Shown here one piece after another: positions 9,654 to 17,156 of a stretch of 64,000 nt of DNA. Position 1 is the stretch's first letter; each line of letters begins with the position of its first letter. A program made the translations under genes and the position numbers. Source of the DNA: Kiritimatiellia bacterium (GTDB lineage: Bacteria > Verrucomicrobiota > Kiritimatiellia > RFP12 > UBA1067). The DNA lies in NCBI GenBank assembly GCA_017403825.1, contig JAFRDO010000083.1:1-64000 (forward strand), in the 5' to 3' direction. The notes beneath the pieces are model-generated. The model saw only the letters and a program-made list of their open reading frames with translations, did not search any database and was not told where the DNA came from.

Positions 9654-9676
9654 AAGCCCCGCGATTTGCGGGGCTT
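9654..9676. terminator. Bidirectional intrinsic terminator
   Basis: A perfect stem AAGCCCCGC / GCGGGGCTT with a five-base loop, an A-tract before it and AT-rich DNA after it. It sits between the end of the six-gene operon and a convergent gene, so it can terminate transcription from both sides. Confidence 0.85.
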
Positions 9677-9703
9677 CCAAATCGATAATGATAAGATAGG
9701 CGT

Positions 9704-10042
9704 TCAGAGTTCGTCGGATTGTGGATAGCGCGGCATAACTGACTCGCCATCAAAGAAATAAACGGTGTCAGGCTTGATGCCTGTTATGTGTTCTTCGTAT
9801 TCGATACTAACTTCGTCGTTTGTATCTTGTGTCACATCGCAGACAGCAGCATCTACTGGTATGTTTTCTGCATATTGGTCATAAGGAATGCAGAGTTCTT
9901 CATAGGACTTACAGATGACCAACTCACCTTGTTGATCGCGTATCAGCAATAAACGAACAGGGTCGTTTATCTTTGCATCAGTCAGGAATTCTGTTTTTAG
10001 GTTCAGAAATTCCTCTTTGGTTAGGTTTTCAGGGGTATTCAT
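9704..10042 (-). CDS. Small acidic protein of unknown function
   Basis: 112 aa if read from the ATG at 10042, which has GGGAG at a good distance; longer upstream starts cross the likely promoter and are rejected. The protein (MNTPENLTKEEF...) is acidic, has no membrane segment, and carries the motif LLLIRDQQGELVICKSYEELC. I do not recognise a family. It is convergent with the six-gene operon and shares its terminator. An accessory or immunity role for that operon is possible but not shown. Confidence 0.6.
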   Translation of the reverse strand: MNTPENLTKEEFLNLKTEFLTDAKINDPVRLLLIRDQQGELVICKSYEELCIPYDQYAENIPVDAAVCDVTQDTNDEVSIEYEEHITGIKPDTVYFFDGESVMPRYPQSDEL

Positions 10043-10061
10043 GGTTTTTTCTCCCAGAATA

Positions 10062-10080
10062 TTTGGCCACCATGGCCAAA
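10062..10080 (-). promoter_or_regulatory. Palindrome in leader of small acidic gene
   Basis: TTTGGCCA-CCA-TGGCCAAA is a perfect 8-bp inverted repeat in the short 5' leader between the -10 box and the ATG at 10042. It could be an operator or a leader hairpin that affects translation. Confidence 0.45.
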
Positions 10081-10088
10081 CGGAGGAA

Positions 10089-10097
10089 ATTATACCA
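10089..10097 (-). promoter_or_regulatory. Extended -10 promoter box, minus strand
   Basis: On the minus strand the sequence reads TGGTATAAT, the extended -10 form used elsewhere in the window. It is about 47 bases ahead of the start codon at 10042. Confidence 0.6.
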
Positions 10098-10214
10098 CAA
10101 ATTGGGTGTGCTGATAAAGGTGCTGAGTTTTCTTGTCGCGTAGTCGCAGTTTTATTGGGGGGGGCGACAATGCACGTCCAATCCCTTTGTTCGCTAAGTT
10201 CTGACACTCTGAGA

Positions 10215-10220
10215 TATAAT
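10215..10220 (+). promoter_or_regulatory. -10 box before repeat copy A
   Basis: TATAAT just upstream of duplicated segment A and about 120 bases before its mini-ORFs. The surrounding 10043-10338 stretch holds no gene. It contains a run of eight G (10157-10164), this box and part of the duplicated segment. Confidence 0.4.
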
Positions 10221-10231
10221 GCCTATTGTTG

Positions 10232-10360
10232 GAATAAATTTGCCCATAGATGGTTAATTAGTAGCCACTTGCCGTATTGATCAGACTATATTCATGCCGA
10301 TTCTTGGCTTGGCATATATGTTGCTGCTGTATTGTTGCATGGTTGAGTACATCAAATCAT
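10232..10360 (+). repeat. Diverged direct repeat, copy A
   Basis: 129 bases that align by eye, nearly without gaps, to 11351-11479 at roughly two-thirds identity. Shared words include TTGCCCAT, GTAGCCA, TTGGCAT and TACATCA. Both copies end in the start of a mini-ORF beginning M-[VF]-[ED]-Y-I-[KR], so leader and gene start were duplicated together. Confidence 0.7.
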
Positions 10361-10374
10361 CAGGAAGCTTATGA
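10339..10374 (+). pseudogene. 11-codon leader or remnant of the zinc-ribbon ORF
   Basis: This reads MVEYIKSSGSL and its stop overlaps the next ATG (ATGA). In copy B the corresponding ORF (11458) continues into a full zinc ribbon, so this copy appears to have lost that part by deletion. It may still couple translation to the following ORF. Confidence 0.5.
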
Positions 10375-10529
10375 ATATGCTATTGAAATGGTTGGCATTC
10401 ATCGCGTTTGTGGCGGCGGTGTATGTCAGTATCGTCATTGCTATAAACCCGAATCGCCGTGAACGGCTCCGTCAGTTTTTGTCGGATGACGAGTCGCTTG
10501 AGTATGAAGTTCAAATTCGGCGTAATTGA
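10371..10529 (+). CDS. 52-aa single-pass membrane protein
   Basis: Starts with AGGA seven bases upstream and an ATGA overlap with the mini-leader. Residues 4-25 are one transmembrane helix (LLKWLAFIAFVAAVYVSIVI), followed by a basic patch and an acidic tail. The arrangement (mini-ORF, ATGA overlap, small membrane protein) repeats at 11458-11786. The function is unknown. Confidence 0.55.
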   Translation: MNMLLKWLAFIAFVAAVYVSIVIAINPNRRERLRQFLSDDESLEYEVQIRRN

Positions 10530-10576
10530 ATGATTACTCTTGAATACTGACCTAAGATTCAAAAACATAAGGCGAT

Positions 10577-11329
10577 ATGCGAACCTCCGGTGATGACATC
10601 AAGAAGCGGCTGAAGCAGCGCGAGGATATGTTCCTGCGGCGGCTGTTTGGAATGTTGGCGAAGATGGCAAAGGCGGACGGTAAGGTCGATGCGTGGGAAA
10701 CACATGCCGCCGAGGGTGCGTTTGACCGATTCCCGCGAGCGGCGGCACGTCGAAAGTTCTGTGTTCGCGTGTTCAATGAGTCTAAGAAGAGCCGCATTTC
10801 GCTTTATCGTCAGGCGTGGGAGTTCTCCAACAAGTGGGGCGCATCGCCGTCGGATTGCCTTGCCGTTTATGAATTGCTCTGGGACATCGCCTGTTCCACG
10901 GGATTCCTAAAACCAGTCCACAAGTCGAATCTCTCTGGCATCTGCAAGTACCTGAATCTGCCGGAGGCGTACTTCAACATCTACTTCCGCAAGCGTTCCG
11001 GGACGTTCCGCGAATGGTCGTATTCCGACCAAGCGGCAGAAGAGGAAGCCCAGCGTGCAAAGCGAAATCAGACCCATGAACGGAAGAAGACCAATAAGCC
11101 GCCGCCCCGTCCCAAATCCTCGCTCCAGGCCGCCTACGAGTTGATCGGATGCTCCAGCGACGCCGACAATGCCGCCGTCCGCCGCGCCTACCGCCTCGCG
11201 GCCAAGAAGTGCCACCCAGACATCCTCCGCGCATCCGGCGCGTCTGAGGGGCGTGTGGCGGCGGCTACGGAGCAGATGGCGCGGATCAACGATGCGTGGG
11301 ACACGATCCGCAAGGCGCGAGGGATGTAG
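10577..11329 (+). CDS. TerB-like plus C-terminal DnaJ domain protein (DjlA-like)
   Basis: 250 aa. Residues about 15-130 look like the TerB/DjlA N-terminal helical domain (MLAKMAKADGKVDAWE is its acidic signature). A basic linker rich in Lys, Pro and Arg follows, then a J domain at residues about 185-250 with the HPD triad at 213-215. It should stimulate Hsp70 (DnaK) ATPase as a co-chaperone. Unlike E. coli DjlA it has no N-terminal membrane anchor. A damaged second copy lies at 13078-13219. Confidence 0.85.
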   Translation: MRTSGDDIKKRLKQREDMFLRRLFGMLAKMAKADGKVDAWETHAAEGAFDRFPRAAARRKFCVRVFNESKKSRISLYRQAWEFSNKWGASPSDCLAVYELLWDIACSTGFLKPVHKSNLSGICKYLNLPEAYFNIYFRKRSGTFREWSYSDQAAEEEAQRAKRNQTHERKKTNKPPPRPKSSLQAAYELIGCSSDADNAAVRRAYRLAAKKCHPDILRASGASEGRVAAATEQMARINDAWDTIRKARGM

Positions 11330-11350
11330 TCGCCCGCGTTTGCTGTGCTG

Positions 11351-11479
11351 ACGAGATTTTGCCCATTGGTGGTTGATTTGTAGCCATCCGGTGCTTTGAT
11401 TAGCCAGTTTCTGCACTGGTTTCTGCCTTGGCATGGATGTTGCTAATGTGCTGGTGTATGTTTGACTACATCAGAGCAT
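11351..11479 (+). repeat. Diverged direct repeat, copy B
   Basis: Second copy of the segment at 10232-10360. It lacks the TATAAT seen upstream of copy A, but its downstream zinc-ribbon ORF is intact. Confidence 0.7.
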
Positions 11480-11649
11480 TGATGCTTCGGCCACGTTGCC
11501 CGAAGTGCGGTTGCCGGTCGATGAAGCCGGTGAAGCGGACGCCGCCGTTCCCGACAGGGCGCGAACCGGGCGGGTACAAGTATGTCTGCCCCAAGTGCGG
11601 GTGCGTTGTCGATCTGCCGCTACACATCCTTTGGAGGCTGGCGCGATGA
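11458..11649 (+). CDS. Small zinc-ribbon protein
   Basis: 63 aa from the ATG at 11458, chosen because the start M-F-D-Y-I-R is conserved in duplicate A; a longer start at 11428 is possible. Two CPKCGC knuckles (residues about 15-20 and 44-49) form a four-cysteine zinc ribbon. Its stop overlaps the next ATG. The function is unknown; binding of nucleic acid or protein is typical of such ribbons. Confidence 0.6.
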   Translation: MFDYIRALMLRPRCPKCGCRSMKPVKRTPPFPTGREPGGYKYVCPKCGCVVDLPLHILWRLAR

Positions 11650-11786
11650 AGTGGATCGACGATTTGAAGGAGTCTGCGGCGGCTTTCAGGGATTGGGGAC
11701 GCTTGCTGACGATTGTCGGCTTCGTCATGGCCGGTTCGCTCGTCGTAATCGCGGTTGAGCTGTTCGTTGTTTGCCTCAAGGTTTGA
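11646..11786 (+). CDS. 46-aa single-pass membrane protein
   Basis: Overlaps the zinc-ribbon ORF by ATGA. An amphipathic N-terminus (MKWIDDLKESAAAFRDW) precedes one transmembrane helix, residues 19-43. It matches the 52-aa membrane ORF at 10371 in position and layout, though the sequences differ. Confidence 0.55.
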   Translation: MKWIDDLKESAAAFRDWGRLLTIVGFVMAGSLVVIAVELFVVCLKV

Positions 11787-11821
11787 TTGGGTATAGTGAA
11801 GGGCGCACTTGCTCATATAAA

Positions 11822-11850
11822 GCAAATCTTACTTTCAAAGTAAGATTTGC
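11822..11850 (+). promoter_or_regulatory. 29-bp perfect palindrome (putative operator) before ATPase gene
   Basis: GCAAATCTTACTTT and its exact reverse complement flank a single C. The element ends two bases before the -35 hexamer of the ATPase promoter. Its position fits an operator or an activator site. Confidence 0.6.
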
Positions 11851-11852
11851 AC

Positions 11853-11881
11853 TTGCGGTCGGTCGCCGGATTTGATACAAT
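11853..11881 (+). promoter_or_regulatory. Promoter TTGCGG-17-TACAAT (extended -10)
   Basis: A -35 TTGCGG, a 17-base spacer ending in TGA, then -10 TACAAT. The ATG at 11889 begins only eight bases after the -10 box, so the transcript is probably leaderless or nearly so. Confidence 0.6.
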
Positions 11882-11888
11882 CCACGGC

Positions 11889-13046
11889 ATGAAAAAGTAT
11901 CTGGAAAGAGAGCTTGGCAAGAAAATCGTTCAGTGGGCGAGGCAGTATCCTGTCGTCACGTTGACAGGGCCGCGTCAGAGCGGCAAGACGACGCTGGTGA
12001 AGTCCCTGTTCCCGAAATATGCCTACGTCAACCTGGAGAATCCCGTCGAGCGGGATTATGCCGAGAGCGATCCTGTGGCGTTTTTCGGGCAGTTTCGCCG
12101 TGGTGTCATAATCGACGAAATCCAAAGAGTGCCGGCGTTGCTTTCTCATGTGCAGAGTATTGTGGACGAGTCCCCGGATGAACATGGGCGTTTTATACTT
12201 ACCGGCAGCCAAAACCTTCAACTTATGAAAGGCGTTTCGCAATCGCTTGCTGGCAGAACTGCCATCGGGTCGCTTCTGCCTTTCTCTCTGTCGGAAATCG
12301 GCGGCGGAAGCAATTTGTGGAAGACGTTGTGGCAAGGTTTTTTCCCGCGCATATTCCATGACAATCTTGACCCCACCGAGGCCCTTGCCTTCTACACGGC
12401 GACATACCTTGAGCGCGATGTGCGCGAACTTGTAAGGGTCAAAGACCTTTCCCGCTTTTCCCAGTTCCTCCGCCTTTGTGCGGGGCGAACTGGGCAGTTG
12501 ATGAATGCCGCAAATCTTGCGTTTGACTCCGGAATAGCGGGAAAAACAGCATTGGAGTGGATTGCCATCCTCGAGGCGAGTTATATTGTGCGTCGTCTGC
12601 CACCATGGTTTGCCAACGTTTCCAAGCGTCTCTCCAAAACGCCAAAGATGTATTTCCTCGACACGGGACTTGTTTGCTATCTTCTTGGTATAGGTTCTCC
12701 CGATCAGTTGGCGAGTCACCCCTTGCGCGGTGCCATATTTGAAACATTTGTTATGACGGAGTTTTGGAAGCACTATGCCAATCGCGGCGTTGTGGACAGG
12801 CTCAGCCATTACCGTGATGGAGCGCAGCGAGAGATCGACCTTGTAGATGAAGGGCGGTCTGGTAATTTGCTTGTCGAGATCAAAAGCGGGCAGACGCCAA
12901 ACTTGGAATGGGGAGAGACGCTTAGGCGTATTTCGGACATATTCCCTAACGCTTCGCAACTTTGTGTCGTCTATGGAGGGGCAAAGGAGCAGGTGCGTTC
13001 AGGTGTTCGCTTCGTGCCGTGGCGCAACATCGGGAGTTTGCTTTGA
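11889..13046 (+). CDS. AAA_14 / DUF4143 ATP-binding protein
   Basis: 385 aa from the ATG at 11889; an earlier in-frame start would lie upstream of the -35 box. The Walker A is GPRQSGKT (residues about 27-34), the Walker B IIDEIQR, and sensor-like LTGSQ follows. The C-terminal DUF4143 part has a nuclease-like EIDLV...VEIKS motif (PD-(D/E)xK style). Members of this large family occur in many copies in free-living bacteria and archaea, and their function is not settled. It is a close relative of the 34885 gene and more distant from 25855. It seems to have inserted between duplicated TerB-J units. Confidence 0.88.
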   Translation: MKKYLERELGKKIVQWARQYPVVTLTGPRQSGKTTLVKSLFPKYAYVNLENPVERDYAESDPVAFFGQFRRGVIIDEIQRVPALLSHVQSIVDESPDEHGRFILTGSQNLQLMKGVSQSLAGRTAIGSLLPFSLSEIGGGSNLWKTLWQGFFPRIFHDNLDPTEALAFYTATYLERDVRELVRVKDLSRFSQFLRLCAGRTGQLMNAANLAFDSGIAGKTALEWIAILEASYIVRRLPPWFANVSKRLSKTPKMYFLDTGLVCYLLGIGSPDQLASHPLRGAIFETFVMTEFWKHYANRGVVDRLSHYRDGAQREIDLVDEGRSGNLLVEIKSGQTPNLEWGETLRRISDIFPNASQLCVVYGGAKEQVRSGVRFVPWRNIGSLL

Positions 13047-13077
13047 CCATTAAGATCGTTTGAGGATGTTGACGAAG

Positions 13078-13219
13078 TTCCGGCAATGACATCAAGAAGC
13101 GGCTCAAGCAGCGTGAGGAAATGTTCCTGCGGAGGCTCATGGGGATGCTGGTGAAGATGGCCAAGACGGACGGCAAGGTCGATGCGTGGGGCTCGATCCG
13201 CAAGGTGCGAGGTATCTGA
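13078..13219 (+). pseudogene. Internal-deletion remnant of the TerB-DnaJ gene
   Basis: The segment closely matches codons about 4-40 of the gene at 10577 and then jumps to its last ten codons (SIRKVRGI, stop). The start codon, most of TerB, the linker and the J domain are missing. The join stays in frame. Confidence 0.85.
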
Positions 13220-13377
13220 CGCGTGTCTGACGCCATTCGATTGTCAGTTTCTCGCCGGCCGTCTTGCGCACCGTGATTAGAGCCTGGAAACGTCCCGCTG
13301 TTCAGTAACGGGTTTTAACCGCGTGAAAATTTGTCGTCGCGGCGGGCCGGCAGAGGGTATGTAACCTGCGGCGGATG

Positions 13378-13386
13378 TGATATAAT
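13378..13386 (+). promoter_or_regulatory. Extended -10 promoter box (TGATATAAT)
   Basis: TGATATAAT followed by ACGC, almost identical to the box before the ATPase gene at 25855. It is 28 bases ahead of the SDR start, with AAAGGAGAGG as ribosome site. The stretch 13220-13377 holds nothing recognisable. Confidence 0.65.
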
Positions 13387-13413
13387 ACGCAGGTAAAGGA
13401 GAGGATTGCCCAC

Positions 13414-14226
13414 ATGGCAAGAAACATATTGGTGACGGGCTCTTCGCACGGGATCGGCGCAGGGTGCGCGATAGCGTTTGCGCGCGACGAAGGCGCTAAC
13501 GTCGGCATCACGTGCAACAAGTGTCCCGAAGGAGCCGAGCAGGTCGCGGCGGAGTGCGCCAAGTACGGAGTGAAGACGAAGATCTACGCCGGAGACGTGG
13601 GGTGCCACGACCACTGCAAGGCGATGGTGGAGGATTTCGTCGCGACGTTCGGAAAGATCGACGTGCTCGTGAACAACGCCGGCGGCGCGCTGCAGATCCC
13701 GGGAGGCCCGAAGGGCGAGTTCAAGGACATGCCGATGGAGTACTGGGATTCGCAGATGGCGCTCAACCTCAATGCTGCCGCGTATCTCTCGCGCTACGCC
13801 GTGGCGGACATGATCGAGAAGAAGACCGAGGGGCGCATCGTGAACATATCGTCCGTCCACGGGCAGGTCACGTGGGTGCACCGCCGGATGCTTCCGTATT
13901 CCGCCGCGAAGGCTGGCCTCAACATGTTCACGAAGTCTCTCGGCGTGGAGGTCGCCAAGTACGGCATCCGCGTGAATGCGGTCGCGCCGGGTCTCATCTA
14001 CACGAAGATCATGTCGCGCTATTCCGAGTCGGACGTCAAGGGCTTCAACCACAAGATACCCGTGGGGCGAGGCGGAACGGTCGAGGAAATCGTGCCGACG
14101 ATACAGTTCCTTGCGGACGTGGAGAAGACGCGCTTCATCGTCGGGCAGGTCATCTTCGTGGACGGCGGACAGTCGTGCGACGGCTCGATCGAATCAATGA
14201 ACTTCCCCATGACCTTCGCAGACTGA
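13414..14226 (+). CDS. Short-chain dehydrogenase/reductase
   Basis: 270 aa, a classical SDR: nucleotide-binding TGSSHGIG near residue 8, NNAGG near 90, and a catalytic Ser with Y162 and K166 (YSAAK). The C-terminal end has the FVDGG motif typical of this family. It should interconvert an alcohol or sugar hydroxyl and a ketone with NAD(P). It is followed after 37 bases by a sugar-acid dehydratase, so oxidation of a sugar or sugar acid is the likely setting. The exact substrate cannot be read from the sequence. Confidence 0.88.
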   Translation: MARNILVTGSSHGIGAGCAIAFARDEGANVGITCNKCPEGAEQVAAECAKYGVKTKIYAGDVGCHDHCKAMVEDFVATFGKIDVLVNNAGGALQIPGGPKGEFKDMPMEYWDSQMALNLNAAAYLSRYAVADMIEKKTEGRIVNISSVHGQVTWVHRRMLPYSAAKAGLNMFTKSLGVEVAKYGIRVNAVAPGLIYTKIMSRYSESDVKGFNHKIPVGRGGTVEEIVPTIQFLADVEKTRFIVGQVIFVDGGQSCDGSIESMNFPMTFAD

Positions 14227-14263
14227 AGGCCATGGCGGCAACGGAAAACAAGGACAACCAGCA

Positions 14264-15952
14264 ATGAACGGATGCAATGGCGGCTGCGGCCTCAAACTTC
14301 GCAGCAAGTGGGAGTTCGGCGAGGCGAGCGAATGCCGCCGCGGACTCCTTTGCGGAATGGGAATCTCGCCTGAAGAGCAGTCAAGGCCCCTCATAGGCGT
14401 CGTCAACTCGTGGAACGAGTACAACCCCGGCCACGTCCACCTGAAGGGGCTCGCCGAGCGCGTGAAGCAGGGCATCCGCGACGCGGGCGGCTACCCCGTA
14501 GAGGTGATGACGACGGCAATCTGCGACGGCATGGTGCTGAAGGATCCGAAGTACATCGAGATTCCTTCCCGGAACTCCATCGCCGACCAGGTGGAGATCA
14601 CCGTCGACGGCAACTTCTTCGACGGCATGGTGATGCTCTCCACCTGCGACTCGATCGTGCCAGGGCATCTCATGGCCGCGGCGCGCCTCGACATCCCCAC
14701 CGTGCTCGTCACGGGCGGCTACATGCCGCTTGGCACGTTCCGCGGCAAGGAGGTGCTGCACATCCATGCGCAGGACAAGGTCGGCACGATGCAGGACGGC
14801 AAGATCGATCCCGACGAATACAACGGGCTCATCGAACACTCGTGGGGAACGTGCGGCGGCTGCACTTCGATGACGACCGCCAACTCCATGTGCATGGTCG
14901 CGGAAGCTCTCGGCATGTCGTTGCCGTACAATTCCACGGTAAGCGCGGTATCGTCCGAACTCGCCCTCATCGCCTACCGGGCGGGCGAGCGCGTGATGGA
15001 CCTGCTGCGGAAGGGCATCACGGCCCGCAAGATCATCACGCCGGCTGCGCTCCGCAACGCGATAAAGATGGACATGGCCGTCGCGGCGTCTTCGAACCTC
15101 ATTCTCCATATCCCCGCCATCGCGCACGAGGCCGGATACGACGAGCCGTGGTGGAAGTATTTCGACGAGGCGTCGAATGACATTCCGCTCCTGTCGCATC
15201 TCGCGCCGAGCGGCCCGTATAACCTGCACGACCTCGACCTTGCGGGCGGCCTTCCCGCCGTCATGAAGGAGCTCCTTCCGAAGATCGATGGCGATGCGCT
15301 CACCGTCACGGGCAAGACGATGGCGGAGAACGTCGCGCCAGCGAAGGTTTACAACCGCGACGTCATCCACACGATCGAAGAGCCGGTCATGAAGAAGCCC
15401 GGCATCGGCGTCCTCTACGGGTCGCTCGCGCCCGAGGGGGCGATCATCAAGATCGCCGCCGTGCCGGATGCGCTGATGAACAGGTTCAGCGGCCCGGCGC
15501 GCGTCTTCGACTCGCTTGACGAAGGCCTGGAGGCGCTTCGCGCCGGGAAGGTCAAGCCTGGCGATGCGTGCGTTCTCAGGTTCCTCGGCCTCAAGGCAAG
15601 GTTCGGGACGACTGCGTTCATGTTCCAGGAGGAGCTGAAGGGCCGTCCGGAACTGTACAACTCTTGCGCCGTCATCACGGACGGACGCTTCTCCGGCGGC
15701 ACGTCAGGGCTTTCCGTCGGCTACGTCTCGCCGGAAGCGGCGCTCTGCGGTCCGCTCGGGCTGGTCAAGGAGGGCGACATGATTGAGATCGACCTCCCGA
15801 ACCGTCGCATAGACCTCATGATCGACGATGCGGAGATGGCGAAGCGCAAGGCGGCGTTCAGCTGGAAGTTCGACGAAAGCAAGTATCCGCGCTACCTGAA
15901 CCTGTTCGTCAAGAACGTCGGCTCGATGGCCCACGGTGGAATTTGGGAATAG
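14264..15952 (+). CDS. IlvD/Edd-family dehydratase
   Basis: 562 aa, full length for the family. Iron-sulfur cluster cysteines are visible at STCDS (C128) and GTCGGC (C197/C200); SGGTSG lies near the C-terminus. The family contains dihydroxy-acid dehydratase, phosphogluconate dehydratase and sugar-acid dehydratases (arabonate, xylonate, galactonate). The company of an SDR, and sugar enzymes elsewhere in the window, favours a sugar-acid dehydratase over branched-chain amino acid synthesis; that is inference. The ribosome site is AAGGA. Confidence 0.88.
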   Translation: MNGCNGGCGLKLRSKWEFGEASECRRGLLCGMGISPEEQSRPLIGVVNSWNEYNPGHVHLKGLAERVKQGIRDAGGYPVEVMTTAICDGMVLKDPKYIEIPSRNSIADQVEITVDGNFFDGMVMLSTCDSIVPGHLMAAARLDIPTVLVTGGYMPLGTFRGKEVLHIHAQDKVGTMQDGKIDPDEYNGLIEHSWGTCGGCTSMTTANSMCMVAEALGMSLPYNSTVSAVSSELALIAYRAGERVMDLLRKGITARKIITPAALRNAIKMDMAVAASSNLILHIPAIAHEAGYDEPWWKYFDEASNDIPLLSHLAPSGPYNLHDLDLAGGLPAVMKELLPKIDGDALTVTGKTMAENVAPAKVYNRDVIHTIEEPVMKKPGIGVLYGSLAPEGAIIKIAAVPDALMNRFSGPARVFDSLDEGLEALRAGKVKPGDACVLRFLGLKARFGTTAFMFQEELKGRPELYNSCAVITDGRFSGGTSGLSVGYVSPEAALCGPLGLVKEGDMIEIDLPNRRIDLMIDDAEMAKRKAAFSWKFDESKYPRYLNLFVKNVGSMAHGGIWE

Positions 15953-15984
15953 GGGTTAGTGGTTGGGGGTTGGGGATTAGGGGT
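15951..15984 (+). repeat. G/T-rich heptamer-like tandem repeat
   Basis: An intergenic run built from variants of GGGGTTA, GTGGTTG and GGGGATT. It is similar in style to the repeats at 29770, 45899 and, inside genes, 16435 and 61926. Confidence 0.6.
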
Positions 15985-15995
15985 GGAGCGCTGAG

Positions 15996-17156
15996 ATGAA
16001 AGACGTGGTGGTGGTCGGCGGGGGGCTGGCCGGATGGCGGGCGGCGGAGGCGGCGGCAAAAGCCGGCGCTTCCGTCGCGCTCGTCGCCAACGGCGCCGGC
16101 AACTCGCCCGACATCCACGCGCTCAACGTACCGGTCCGCGCCGACGACTCTGTCGAGCGCTTCATGGACGATACCCTCAAAAGCGGACGCGGTGCATGCG
16201 ACCGCGCCCTTGTGGAGGTGCTGTGCCGCGAATCCGTGAAGCTTGCGGACGAGTTCCCGTTCGACCGCAATCCCGATGGCACCTACAAGCTCCTTCAGCC
16301 GCTCGGGTGCAGCGTCCCGCGCTGCGTCTCCATCGACCACAAGATCGGGGCCTGGGCTCTCGCAAAAATTCGCCGCGAACTTGACGGCAAGGTGAAGGTG
16401 ATCGAAGGGCGCGTAACAGCCCTCATTCCCGGTTCTTCACTATTCACTATTCACTATTCACTTGGCGACGACGACGGAGCGTGCACGGCACGCTCCGTCG
16501 TCGTCGCCACAGGCGGCTGGTGCGGGAAGTACGCCTTCTCCGACAATCCGCCGGAGCTGCGCGGCGACGGGATAGACATGGCTGTCGCGCTTGGCGCGGC
16601 GGTGCGGGACATGGATGCCGTGCAGTACGAGCCGACGGTTGCGCTCGCCCCGGAAAGGCTGCGCGGCATACCAGTCATCACCACCATGCTTTACGAGGGC
16701 GCGACGTTCCGCAACAGGGACGGCAGGGAGTTCCTCGTCGACAAGCACGCCAACAAGGACGAAATCTCCCGTGCCATCTTTGCAGAGATTGAAGCGGGAC
16801 GCGGCGTTGATGGCGGCGTGTGGTTCGACGCCACTGGTGTTCCGCACGAAATTCTCAACACGACCTACGTTGATACCGTGCGCCGCTATGCCGCGGCGGG
16901 CGTCGACATATCGCGCGAGCCGATGCTTGTTGCGCCGGCGCCCCACACTTCGCTCGGAGGGCTTGTCATCGACACGCGCTGCCGCGTCCTTCGCGCCGAC
17001 GGCTCTCCGATCCCCGGTCTCTTTGCCGCCGGCGAGGTGACTGGCGGCGTACATGGCTTGAACCGCATCGGCGGCAACGCGGGAACGGAAGTCCTCGTCT
17101 TCGGGCGAATCGCCGGACAGACGGCGGCTTTGAGAAAGGATGCTGCGAATCCATGA
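15996..17156 (+). CDS. FAD-dependent oxidoreductase (fumarate reductase/flavocytochrome c-like)
   Basis: 386 aa. The N-terminal VVVVGGGLAGWRA binds the FAD ADP moiety; VVVATGG, HTSLGGL and GLFAAGEVTGGVHG with GGNAG are the usual later FAD motifs. It lacks a signal peptide and heme sites. Residues about 147-163 (GSSLFTIHYSLGDDDGA) are an in-frame insertion made of a seven-base tandem repeat plus one arm of a perfect inverted repeat whose other arm codes part of VVVATGG. It is the third gene after SDR and dehydratase, so oxidation in the same sugar or organic-acid route is likely. Confidence 0.82.
   Translation: MKDVVVVGGGLAGWRAAEAAAKAGASVALVANGAGNSPDIHALNVPVRADDSVERFMDDTLKSGRGACDRALVEVLCRESVKLADEFPFDRNPDGTYKLLQPLGCSVPRCVSIDHKIGAWALAKIRRELDGKVKVIEGRVTALIPGSSLFTIHYSLGDDDGACTARSVVVATGGWCGKYAFSDNPPELRGDGIDMAVALGAAVRDMDAVQYEPTVALAPERLRGIPVITTMLYEGATFRNRDGREFLVDKHANKDEISRAIFAEIEAGRGVDGGVWFDATGVPHEILNTTYVDTVRRYAAAGVDISREPMLVAPAPHTSLGGLVIDTRCRVLRADGSPIPGLFAAGEVTGGVHGLNRIGGNAGTEVLVFGRIAGQTAALRKDAANP
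16435..16462 (+). repeat. In-gene heptamer repeat (TTCACTA x4)
   Basis: Four successive copies of TTCACT(A/T) inside the FAD oxidoreductase gene, translated as part of a low-complexity insert. Confidence 0.85.
16462..16508. repeat. Perfect 22-bp inverted repeat inside FAD gene
   Basis: Arms 16462-16483 and 16487-16508 are exact reverse complements around ACG. The right arm codes conserved FAD-family residues (ARSVVVA), while the left arm lies in the inserted region, so the left arm looks like an inverted copy of the native sequence. Confidence 0.9.

Noticed and set aside
10157-10164. Eight-G run as a phase-variation switch
   Set aside because: It is intergenic, about 60 bases upstream of each nearest -10 box, and no gene frame depends on it. 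A promoter-spacing effect cannot be shown.
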